This document shows, piece after piece, positions 1 to 8,396 of a stretch of 10,487 nucleotides of DNA. The position numbers and the translations under genes are program-made. Origin of the DNA: Euperipatoides rowelli (taxonomy: Eukaryota; Onychophora; Udeonychophora; Euonychophora; Peripatopsidae); assembly GCA_003024985.2 (NCBI GenBank), contig PXIH01S0028300.1. One strand, written 5' to 3'. Every line of letters begins with the position of its first letter. Position 1 is the first letter of the stretch. Below the pieces are notes generated by a model, which saw only the letters and a program-made list of their open reading frames with translations, ran no database searches and was not told where the DNA came from.

Positions 1-935
1 TTTATATTATATATGTATACACATAAAACAACATTTATTATAAAAATCATGACTTTTTAAACAAAAAAAAGTTACAGGCATGGAAGTTAATTTGTTATTT
101 AAGACCACCTTTGGCAAAAATTTTAGAATCAAAATTTTGTATACAAATTGGTCTTAAATTTTTCAAGACTATATGCTGCTCCGGACTCACTTTCATTTTC
201 ACCAAAATTAAGTAAGTTTCAAAAAATAAATTAAAACTAAAGTCATCGTTAATCAACATGTCAAAAGCTTTTAAGATACATGAGCATAAATATATGATCT
301 AACAATTTAAATATTTTATAATTAATCAAATCTGGCCCAGGAGAATAGGACTTATTCCTAGGGTGGAGTGAAATAATAGGAAATATAATTTTTTTCGATT
401 TGAAAATTGTAATAGTGCAGAAAAGTTGTGTTTCAGATAGACATTTAAAATAATCATTTTATTTTTTCTATTAGATTATGTNTTCAGGNCTCTACCTTCA
501 GTTATATTTTGGACATTTTACGTAAATTCAGTGTTTTGCAGTTAGTATGAAAAACATTGAGACCATGAGTCTATAATTAATTTGTTTATTCAAAAATATA
601 AAAATGAACCATATTTAAATACCACAATAAGGAAAATGTCATAAAAGGAAGAAATAATATTGAAATGTGCTAATTCAAAGATAGGGGGAAATACCACTTC
701 TTATCTGTTTAACATCAGTTCTATATATGAAATTAAATAACATTGGAGTGAAACCTAGATATAAACAATGTTTATTATTATACCAGGAATTTATATTTAT
801 ATATTTCTTAGCTATATTCTAGTTTTACCTGCATACTACTGATCTAAATTTATATATCTATTTTATAATGATAACATATTTAGTGTTTAGGAATGTGGAA
901 TGTATATTTTAATTGTATTAAATACAATACTCCTT
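1..935. other. AT-rich region without recognisable genes
   Basis: This stretch is strongly AT-rich. I see no coding frame, tRNA-like promoter box or bounded repeat in it. It contains two unresolved bases (482 and 489). A small 8-bp inverted repeat with a one-base centre lies at 912-928 (ATTGTATT, A, AATACAAT), just past the end of the neighbouring pseudogene. It could be chance in such AT-rich DNA. Confidence 0.6.
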
Positions 936-3060
936 TTATTGTTTTCTAAATATAATTTTATTAAAATTAGTTGCGTGATATGAAGATTGGCTTTTATTTC
1001 CATACATTATACTCCATTTTTGTTTCAAATATTGGTAAAACTGCCTTGCATGAATTCTTGCCCTTATAAACTCATCTCTAGTTTCTTGACCCATTACAGA
1101 TTTGGAAGCGTCAGTTACCAGCTTCATGCACCTCTCAATGGCCTGGAGGTGTGGCAGGGAAATGAAGGGCAGGCCAGTGCAGAGGCTTCTGAATCATTGA
1201 TCAGCACTTTGAAGTCTTCCTCTGATAAGGTCTTCAAAATTAGTTAAAAATATTATCTAGCACTGAAATTAAATCTGGAACAAGAAATTCACAAACTCCC
1301 ATGTTTTTTCATTCTTCCTTGCCTTAAAATTTCACCATATACCCAAGTTCCTTATGTGCTGATGACTGTCTCGTAATCTTTGCAAGTAACATTTTTTCCA
1401 AATGACAGTAAAAGGCATTCCTTTTAATCAATGGATGGATGATTGATTTCATTTCTTCATTCAGATAGTGTGAAAACAGTGTTAGATTGAACACAAGCTT
1501 TTCCCCATAGATACAATAATAATTTCTTTTGATATTGAACCAGATTAGTGCATAGACCTGAGTGATGTATGTTGCCATAATTATTAGAGTGTTAGATGAA
1601 TTCTTGGTTCCAATGTAGAGATGCAATTGGTGATTGTCAGCCAGTGAGCATGTGATATTTTTCCTGGATCTCTTAATGCCAAATCTGCTGAACAGTTTCC
1701 AGAAGTAATGGCTTTGCAGATTTCATACAAGTACTTTTGATCAGTGTTGAGATCATTGACTTTCACAGTATCAATTTNTGTTAAATTTNCATANATTGAA
1801 GCATATGCAACAACAGTAACTGTTCACAAGCTTTCAATGCCTTTCCTATAAATCAAGAATATTATTTTGGGCAAGAGGTAGCAGCATCAAGAAATTCAAA
1901 GAGATTACGAAGAGGAAGTTAATTCATATGTAATTGGCAAATAATCCATTGAAGTAGATTTTTAAATTTCACTTCTAAGAATCATACACCACCATTTTTA
2001 TTGCCTNTGTTAATTNATGTGCTNTCACAGCCAATTGCTAGAAGAGTGTCTGATTTTTATGCCTGTTTCATTCTGAAAAGCAATGATAAATTTTGCAATG
2101 CTTTGTCCTGAACCAGATGTTGATATCAAATATTCANATCCTGGTTCCTAAGTAGTGATATGTGTTGCTCCTTTATTATTATTTGATGAAATGTAGATAC
2201 AATTTTTTCTTGTGACAACATCTTGTCCTTTTGGCTATCAACATATAGTCCTTTCATATCTAAAATTATACAGTTATTTTGCAAATGGGAATGGTTCTTT
2301 TGATGGGCCCTTCATACCTTACTTCTGTCAATAACAAAATTGATGGATTATGTTGTGACAATTCCCAAAACTTGCAACATAGCCGGCACAATCACTGCAG
2401 CTCTGCAGCTGAATGATCGGAAACTTCAAATTGATCACAATCTCCTACCACAGTAGGAAGAGGTACTCTCATTTGACAATAAATTTGGTGATTTATCCTT
2501 TAGGTTTTTTTCCTACACTATTTCCTGTGTAGATCCCTTGTATTTTTTCTTTCAATTCATTCTTCAGTATTCAGAATAATGTTATCAAAAAAGCTGTCAG
2601 ATTTAAGTTCACAAGCTCCAATATGTTATTTTTTTCTCCCTTCATGTTTTTGTAGCTTTCTTGTTTCTGTAACATCTCTTGATTTAATACACATTTTTAT
2701 TTTTGTTCTTTGATATTCAAGAAATTGTTTTTCTAGTGTTGGAACTTTTCACTGTTTCTCACATATGGACGCAAGGCATGACCTACCGATGCTACAATAT
2801 CAAAAATACTTTTTGCCCCATCTTTAAAATTCTGTACTTTCAATTCATAATTGTGATTCCTCAAATACTTATGGTGAAATCTCAAATAATTTTTATTTTC
2901 CTATTTTGTGACACAGTTGGTATTGAGGAATTTTTCATATAATTTTTACTCTATCTGATATTAGTTTAGCAATTTTTAGAACACTGGGCTCTTTATTAGA
3001 ACATGTATATAATGTTTTCAAAAGTCAGTAAAACAGTCTGCAGTTCAGAAGGTTCACTAA
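936..3060 (-). pseudogene. Broken copy of a multicopy arthropod protein family of unknown function
   Basis: Reading the minus strand from about 3060 down to 936 gives one ordered series of short homologous blocks spread over all three frames. In order they are: AKLISDRVKII (near 2940-2970), SSIPTVSQNR (2905-2935), FKDGAKSIFDI (2795-2830), VPTLEKQFLEYQRT (2700-2742), FEVSDHSAA (2400-2430), MKGLYVDSQKDKM (2222-2260), a GC-D/E-ST-x-IN-x-G block (2005-2037), LQWIICQLHMN (1926-1962), LPLRNLFEFLDAATSCPK (about 1868-1925), GKALKACEQL (1820-1850), LNTDQKYLYEICKAI (1704-1752), RDPGKISHAHWLT (1635-1680), YALIWFNIK (1530-1560), KRNAFYCHLEKMLLAKI (1368-1425), CPSFPCHT (about 1152-1176) and AIERCMKLVTDASKSVM (1090-1143). 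From memory, this order is that of a family of several hundred residues seen in many copies in arthropod genomes. The motif GCDGT and the multicopy spread suggest a transposase-like origin, but that is inference and the function is unknown to me. Numerous in-frame stops and at least five frameshifts show that the copy is dead. No intron boundaries are evident, and I found no terminal repeats. Confidence 0.82.
2395..2410. repeat. 8-bp tandem duplication that breaks the pseudogene frame
   Basis: CTGCAGCT occurs twice in direct succession (2395-2402 and 2403-2410). On the minus strand this lies immediately after the VSDHSAA block. The frame before the duplication runs into a TGA stop, whereas skipping one unit joins it to the next conserved block (VIVPAML, then LGIV). 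An extra 8-bp unit, probably from replication slippage, therefore explains this particular frameshift. Confidence 0.75.
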
Positions 3061-3458
3061 ATTTAGAATGATGAGATTTATTCCTTGGGTTTTGTAAACT
3101 CAACTTAGCAGTAAAATATATAACAAAAGTTGTGTGTGATGATCTTCTAGCACTTTCCCAATGAACTGAACTTATTGCACTGATAATGTATTGGAAAATA
3201 ATAAAATGGATTCAATAATGTTATAAAATAGAAATTAAATGTATTTAACAATGTTCTACAACAACAATAATGGAAATTAATAATATATAAGAAATATAAA
3301 TCAGCAAAAATTTGTAGTAACGTAACGTTTGTTCATTGTTTATTTTAATGCTTGGTAGAGCCCTGAAGATATTAATAAAAATGGCTGAAATTTTACAGAA
3401 TAATACTAAAATATGAGTCACAACTTTTAGTAAGTATTACATAATAAGATTCAAAACT
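3061..3458. other. AT-rich spacer
   Basis: This spacer lies between the broken arthropod family copy and the distal end of the LINE fragment. I see no coding blocks that continue either neighbour and no bounded repeat. The LINE reading frame ends in a TAA at 3459-3461, and the minus-strand translation beyond it no longer resembles a reverse transcriptase. Confidence 0.5.
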
Positions 3459-4793
3459 TTATTTTTTCACTCCGCTATTCACCTGCAGTAAGGCATCCTC
3501 TAGATTTTTCTTAGTGATACTAAAATTACACTCATTTTTTATATAAGTATCAATTTCAAAATTAATATCTAACAAATGACAATCACTTAACTCGAACACA
3601 TCAGTATACACTTTGTAAAAGTGATTGTAAATCAAATTAACCATCTCAATGCCCATTATATTATAACCATCGCTATATACATAAGATAAAGATGATGAAT
3701 TTTCCTTTCTGAAAAATCTTAATGTTGTGAGATGACTGATCTTATAATTAGTAGCAATTATTTGTTTTCTTAATTTTATATAGTTATTCTTTTCATCTAT
3801 CTCAGTTAACCTTGCTAATTTCTATTTAGTTTCCAAAAAAAAAAAAAAAAAAAAAAAAGGAATCTGTTCTCTATTAATATTAATCAACTTATTCACAATA
3901 CCGGTTAAACTCATCAATTGAGCATTGAGATTGTTTTTATAAGAAATATTGTCATTATTAATAATTTGAAATAGGTCCCTTTTAATTAACAGCCAATTAA
4001 TACACTTAACCTATCATTCATTATCCACCTATCGGCGAACATGTATATTTCCGACATCTGATCATAACCCAAAACTAGTTCTGGATGAATAAAAAAGTGT
4101 GGTTGCTTCATCATATAATTCGGTATATCAACTGTATTTTTAATTTGAAGATCGAATAAAGTAAACACATGATCCGAAATCAAAGTGGGTTTAATTTTAT
4201 AATCGAATCTTTTAAAAATATCCCCAGTTACTAAACAATATTCTAGCCTATTTGATGCATTAGCAATTCTCGTGGGGAAATTTTCAAAGCCTAATTTCTT
4301 GGCCACATCCAATAACCTCCAATTCCCTCGGTAAATTCCGCCTGGGTCAAGTTTTTCTAGGCTATCCACATTTAAATCTCCCACTAATATAATATTCGAA
4401 CTTCCTCCTAAAAACCTTTCGAAACAAAGCTTTATTTGGAACCAACTGGTAAGACCCGTAATAACTACCAATGATTAATTTTTGCCCGCCCACAAATACA
4501 GAGATTAATAATAAGTTTTACTCAGCCACAATTATTTTTAATCCAATATCGATATTGTCTTATTAATTAATATGACGAACCCCCCTTTTTTGCAGTAATA
4601 GAAAGTGCACTACATGCAAAAAAATGTTTTTCAAAAATACCCATGTTATTGTGAGCACCCCTTTTGAGCTTTATCTCTTGTAATAAAATAATATCTAACT
4701 CATATTTTAACAAATTAGAAAGTAAAACCTTTTTTTTTAATTATTCATTCCGTTAAACGTGCAACATTTCAAATAATTTTGCTTAATATCCAT
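3459..4793 (-). pseudogene. LINE ORF2 fragment: endonuclease domain plus linker, frameshifted
   Basis: ORF2 of a LINE nicks target DNA with its endonuclease and reverse-transcribes the element with its reverse transcriptase. The frame opens with ATG at 4793-4791. It passes one TAA at an A-rich run, then reads LLSNLLKYELDIILLQEIKL (about 4662-4730), which holds the glutamate motif of the endonuclease/exonuclease/phosphatase fold. A frameshift follows at the G run near 4583, after which FVILINK appears in another frame. The core then reads GSSNIILVGDLNVD (about 4365-4405), containing the GDLN catalytic signature, and ends with ISDH (about 4168-4180). The longest open piece is 3986-4471, 161 codons. 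A further frameshift near 3988 leads into the linker, which is interrupted by a homopolymer at 3835-3858. It then runs to MVNLIYNHFYKVYTDVF and the probable start of the reverse transcriptase (3459-3656). The YADD region and everything after it are missing. The copy cannot be functional. Confidence 0.85.
3835..3858. repeat. Homopolymer of 24 A inside LINE ORF2
   Basis: Twenty-four A residues on the plus strand (T on the coding strand) interrupt the linker between the endonuclease and the missing reverse transcriptase. LINE-like coding sequence is present on both sides, so this is most simply an expanded T tract within the element rather than the tail of a separate insertion. The exact length may be unreliable, because sequencing of such runs is error-prone. 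Confidence 0.9.
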
Positions 4794-4823
4794 AAAATAA
4801 ACTTACAGTATATAAATTGCATA

Positions 4824-6231
4824 TTAATAACCACACAGACTATTAACTCTGTTCAAAGTTAAATATAAATTATAAATTGTGAAGTTATTTGCTTCATTAT
4901 TTCCTGAAACAGAAACCAACACAAAAACAAAACACAAAATCAGATCTACAATACTCATCATCCTACATCATCTTTCTCTAGGCTTATCTACACAATCCTT
5001 GTTATCAAAAGGTAATGTATCAACCTCAAATAAGTCTACACCAATATTCCATCAAATTGACTTATTCTCCCATTCAGCAGATTAAGACCAGACATAGTAT
5101 CATGTCAATGACCATAAAACCAATAATCCTTATCTCACACAATGTTAGAGAATAGGACCCGTCATCAGCAAAACAATCAATTTGAAACCTAACAAACTCA
5201 ATATTAGTATATATCTCCTACTGACTTCCAACAATGCATTAATTATAAACCAAGGAATCCTTATCAAGTTTGAATTTTTTAATCTGATTCTTCGCATTAT
5301 TACGATCTTTATCAATACCATCATTGACCACATTAAACTCTTGATCACCATTTAGATCAGAGTCCATTAATACCATGGTTAACAAGTCCTAATCTTGTAA
5401 TTGAGATACAGCCTCTGGAGACAAAGCTACACACTTATTCTTCAACTGGTAATCATTAAGACTATCATTCATCACAGGCTGACTCAGAGGTGACACTATT
5501 GAATCTTCTGTGGCAGGTAATGAATCAGCCTGCTCTTTGTCACTGACGAGATCTTCCTTTCCTACTATCGTCAATCCTTTCTTAAGAACATTTGCATACA
5601 TGCCAACACAATCATGTGCTTTACTTTGGAAGGCCTTACATTTTTTGCACCATCTAACCATACAATATTATGAAGAGAGTGGGTCATACTCCTACATCTG
5701 AAACAAGCCAAAGGCCTGTTCTGAAGGTGAATCCAACCTCACAGGTTAGGAGAAGAGGTTAATAGGTATGGAATATCACAAATGCCAACACCCTTCCTTA
5801 AAGCCATGGTAACATAATTAGGGGTAGTTTGGTAAGCCTTATCTTCACTAATATCATGTAACACAGGTTTTATAGTTAGTATTTCACCAAAATTATCCAT
5901 CATTGAGCACAGTTCCATTTCCAATACTGAAAACACCATTCAAGAGACACTAAATTTAATCACATTTTTATCTTTTAATGAGTTCGCTGTAAAAATATAC
6001 AGATCGTCAAACCGCTTAAATTGCTCAATGAAAATATTCAAAATTTCCACTAAAGCGAATAAACATATATGCCGGAAAGTCCAATCCATTTAATTCCAAT
6101 AACTCGTCCAGTAAGCCTAAACTGTTCAAAAGGGCAATAATATTTTCATAAATTCAGTGCGTCTGATAAAGGTCATTCACCACAACAAACACAGTAGAGA
6201 TTCCGTAACGAGCGACATATATCAATTTAGG
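4824..6231 (-). pseudogene. LINE ORF1 (nucleic-acid-binding, zinc-knuckle protein), frameshifted
   Basis: ORF1 proteins of LINEs bind the element RNA. Reading the minus strand from 6231, the blocks are GISTVFVVVNDLYQTH (about 6170-6218), then a TGA, then NIIALLNSLGLLDELLEL. After a frameshift near 6060 the frame reads FIEQFKRFDDLYIF and passes a single TGA at about 5942. It continues in the open piece 5739-5939, which includes CSMMDNFGEIL and NYVTMALRKGV. After another shift comes ACFRCRSMTHSLHN (about 5665-5708), the start of a CCHC zinc knuckle. Its last cysteine is found one base out of frame at 5662-5664. A second knuckle-like segment, WCKKCKAFQSKAHDC, lies at about 5608-5655, in the open piece 5389-5661. 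The charged C-terminal tail then changes frame and ends at a TAA at 4824-4826. I see no convincing initiation codon, so the 5' boundary is approximate. ORF2 begins about 30 bases further on. Confidence 0.75.
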
Positions 6232-6636
6232 TTACTAATCACCATATCCTTTTGATTAATTAATTTTAAATAGATTATAACAGCGAATAGTATATTATTT
6301 GCAGAAAAGATGTGGCAAGTTACACTACTAATTAATAAATAAACAAAAAGTCTCTTAGGCGTAACATAATTAAACGTAATAAAGAGGCTCAAGCCCGGAT
6401 AATTTTTCACTAGAATACTCAAAGTTATCAAGAAAAACTTACACATAAGATTTTTCAAGTATTTCCATTCCTTCCCTACACTAAAATCTGTACAATAAAT
6501 GTAATTCAGTTGAATTAGAAGAAATGCATAATAATAAAATTCAAAAATACTGAAGACAATTTCTCCTGATGCCTCCACTCACTAGAACAGCAAATCATGG
6601 AAATGAATTAATACTATTTATTAAAAGCAGAAGAGC

Positions 6637-6676
6637 AGATAGTTGTATAAATACTGTACATATTATACAACTATCT
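6637..6676. repeat. Perfect 14-bp inverted repeat with 12-base loop
   Basis: AGATAGTTGTATAA at 6637-6650 is exactly the reverse complement of TTATACAACTATCT at 6663-6676. The loop is 12 bases. Either strand could form this hairpin. I see no T-run terminator or protein-coding context that explains it. Confidence 0.85.
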
Positions 6677-6932
6677 AATACAAAATGGAATTCTATTAAT
6701 ATAAAACGAACATATTTATCTTTATTATTAATTATTATTTTAGTTATTGAAAATTGGAACTTAAAAGAAATATACCGTATTTTATTGGGGGTCTACCAAA
6801 AAGCATCTGGCGATCGGCCAGTACATCGTGATTGACGTTATTGACACCTCTGGTATATACTGTAACAGTTTTTAAGAAGTTTGAGTCCTGAAGAATTTAA
6901 CAAATCTATATTTTTTACATTAATCAAATACA

Positions 6933-6991
6933 CATGAAAGGAAACATTCTGTGGATTTCTATCAAGAAATTCATGAAATGAAACATTCAGT
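6933..6991. repeat. Imperfect 20-bp direct repeat, period 39 bp
   Basis: CATGAAAGGAAACATTCTGT (6933-6952) and CATGAAATGAAACATTCAGT (6972-6991) match at 18 of 20 positions. They are the only two copies I noticed, so this is a small tandem duplication rather than an array. Confidence 0.7.
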
Positions 6992-7359
6992 AACTTAAAC
7001 GTGCTTTTGCTGTTACTTCAAATTTTCTAAATAACTTTTTCTCCTAAATTTGGAATAACTTTTTCCTTCTATAACTTATACTTATTTGAGTATAATTCTA
7101 CTATCTATGATAGACTACTCATAATCATCTTCTACATCTAGCCCTTTTACCTCCAGATAATGTTCTTCTTAAGTTAAACAAAATTCATTTTTTAAAACAT
7201 AAATAATTTTTATAATCTTATTTGTAAAGTTCATAAAATGTTTAGATATTTTTCATTGATCATTTTTATTCAATTTTTAGATAGGGATGATCCAAAGCTA
7301 ATCTTTAATATCTTTTTATCAATTTAATTAATGTCATTAATAATAGTAATTTTTCTTTG

Positions 7360-7377
7360 TATTATTATTATTATTAT
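7360..7377. repeat. ATT trinucleotide repeat
   Basis: Six TAT/ATT units lie immediately beyond an AATAAA signal when read on the minus strand (AATAAA at 7386-7381, then CCC, then the repeat). The position suggests the (TAA)n-like tail of a retroposed sequence rather than an isolated microsatellite. Confidence 0.85.
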
Positions 7378-8015
7378 GGGTTTATTAAGTCAAACAAAGT
7401 ATATACAAAAATATTAAATTCAGTAAAGGACCTAGCCCTGCAAAAGAATGTGGTTCAATAATACAAATACTTTAAATAAATAAATAAAACATAAAGTAAA
7501 AAAAAATAATATGAGTTCCAATAAGTATCCATAGAACATAACACTATTAAGTGCCATGTCTATGCAGCAAACCAGATGTATTCCAACTAATGCCATGTAT
7601 TTTACCAATCAAAAAACATAGTGCATTGTTCCACTACAAAATTCAATTAAAGCAGTAAAACTATCCAGTGTTAAACATCACGAGCAGAGATCATATCAAA
7701 TGAAGCATACAATTGTTACAAATTTCAAAGGAAAACAATATTTTGTCTATAATAAAGAAATCAATCAATAAAAATACTAATGATTGTTAAGCAACATATA
7801 CAGACAGAAAACCAGACACTAATTACCAAATTTAAAAGGCCTTGATAAGCGGACGCCACTCAGGTATAAATCCAATTAACATGAAAATTTTCCACCATCC
7901 ACTGCCCTAAAGTCCTTGTATGCAATTTATTGGGAATTTTGAAATTCTCCAATGCTCTCCCCCCACTAAGGTAGGGAAAAACCCATTCAATTTTTTTTGT
8001 TATGATATTTATCAT
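7360..8015 (-). mobile_element. Probable retroposon or transcript 3' end with (TAA)n-like tail
   Basis: On the minus strand the sequence ends with AATAAA, three C residues and six ATA units. This is the arrangement of the 3' end of LINEs or SINEs that carry TAA-repeat tails, as in the I clade. At the other end, a short frame opens at 8015 and runs to a TGA at 7860-7862. It includes GGRALENFKIPNKLHTRTLG and WMVENFHVNW. One base out of frame near its end the sequence reads GFIPEWRPLIKAF, followed by TAA at 7832-7834. That looks like the C-terminus of a decayed coding region followed by a 3' untranslated region of about 450 bases. I do not recognise the protein. Other explanations are a processed pseudogene or the end of a host transcript. 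The 5' limit and any target duplication are not established. Confidence 0.4.
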
Positions 8016-8185
8016 ATTTTACCATCATATATATTTTATTCCAAAGAAAATTTTCATAAAGGTTTAAAAAAATAAATAAATTAAATTACAATGACATAAA
8101 ACATTATTCATTTTATATTAAAAAAAGAGCATTATGAAGAAGAACTAAAATACATTACATTGCAGTATATTCATAATGATTATGG

Positions 8186-8204
8186 AAAAAAAAATACAAA
8201 ACAA
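8186..8204. repeat. 5' target-site duplication of the SINE
   Basis: A run of nine A, then TACAAAACAA at 8195-8204, precedes the tRNA-like head. The same TACAAAACAA recurs at 8531-8540 directly after the A tail of the element. Both copies are preceded by an A run, as expected for insertion by a LINE endonuclease that cuts at A/T-rich sites. Confidence 0.75.
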
Positions 8205-8209
8205 GTCAA

Positions 8210-8292
8210 GGTGTGGTGGTCGAGTGGTGAGAGTGCTTGCCTCGCTAGGCCTATGACATATGATGGAGACATAGGTTCGATTCCCGGCTAGG
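8210..8292 (+). promoter_or_regulatory. tRNA-Ser/Leu-like head with polymerase III A and B boxes
   Basis: With nucleotide 1 at 8210, positions 8-9 are TG and the D arm reads GTCGAGTGGTGAGA. This resembles the TGGCCGAGTGG of serine and leucine tRNAs. The B box GGTTCGATTCC lies at about 8274-8284. The distance between boxes is longer than in class I tRNAs and fits a long variable arm. Anticodon, T and acceptor stems pair poorly, so this is a promoter relic rather than a working tRNA. Confidence 0.75.
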
Positions 8293-8360
8293 ACTGTTAT
8301 GGAACAGTTTTTCTCCCTAGCTTTAACAGTTCGCTTTGGGTTTTTACCTGCCGCCATCCT

Positions 8361-8396
8361 TTGCACAACAAAGAACCTGTAGTCCTTTGTGTGCAA
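8361..8396. repeat. Strong hairpin in the SINE body
   Basis: TTGCACA, a bulged A and CAAAG (8361-8373) pair with CTTTG and TGTGCAA (8385-8396). That gives 12 base pairs around an 11-base loop with a single bulge. A second nested stem lies at 8287-8321: GCTAGG pairs with CCTAGC and encloses ACTGTT pairing with AACAGT. Confidence 0.8.

Larger units (their letters stand above)
3459..6231 (-). mobile_element. Decayed APE-type non-LTR retrotransposon (LINE) lacking its reverse transcriptase
   Basis: The minus strand holds two coding regions in LINE order. ORF1 has a zinc-knuckle region and ends at 4824, and ORF2 starts with an ATG at 4793 and encodes an apurinic-type endonuclease. The ORF1 stop and ORF2 start are about 30 bases apart, as in many two-ORF LINEs. 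ORF2 continues through the linker to a segment reading SITKKNLEDALLQVNSG, which resembles the approach to the reverse transcriptase domain, and then breaks off at about 3459. LINE copies normally lose their 5' end, so a copy that keeps the 5' part and lacks the 3' part points to later deletion or rearrangement. The clade is not certain; the endonuclease looks closest to L1- or Tx1-like enzymes by eye. No target-site duplication could be assigned. Confidence 0.85.
6232..7359. other. Spacer with short repeats and no recognised gene
   Basis: No homology-like coding blocks were found upstream of LINE ORF1. A minus-strand frame of 118 codons (6222-6578) is rich in aromatic and hydrophobic residues. 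It matches nothing I know and is only slightly longer than chance would give in DNA this AT-rich. It might be part of the LINE 5' leader. A plus-strand frame (6569-6835, 88 codons) is likewise unrecognised. The stretch includes an inverted repeat (6637-6676), a short GC-rich palindrome (6807-6821) and two imperfect direct repeats (6933-6991 and 7030-7065). Confidence 0.5.

Noticed and set aside
987-1247. Plus-strand frame of 86 codons
   Set aside because: It is antisense to the C-terminal blocks of the minus-strand pseudogene, which carry the recognisable motifs.
2703-2942. Plus-strand frame of 79 hydrophobic codons
   Set aside because: The opposite strand carries the IPTVS, FDI and VPTLE blocks of the pseudogene, so this frame is a shadow.
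4879-5701. Plus-strand frames at 4879-5085 and 5510-5701
   Set aside because: Both are antisense to LINE ORF1, including its zinc-knuckle region.
7360-7377. CRISPR-like or other regular array in the window
   Set aside because: Only simple ATT units and isolated two-copy repeats were seen; there are no spaced identical repeats.
8210-8292. Functional tRNA-Ser or tRNA-Leu gene
   Set aside because: Anticodon, T and acceptor stems do not pair well, and the sequence sits at the start of a bounded retroposon.
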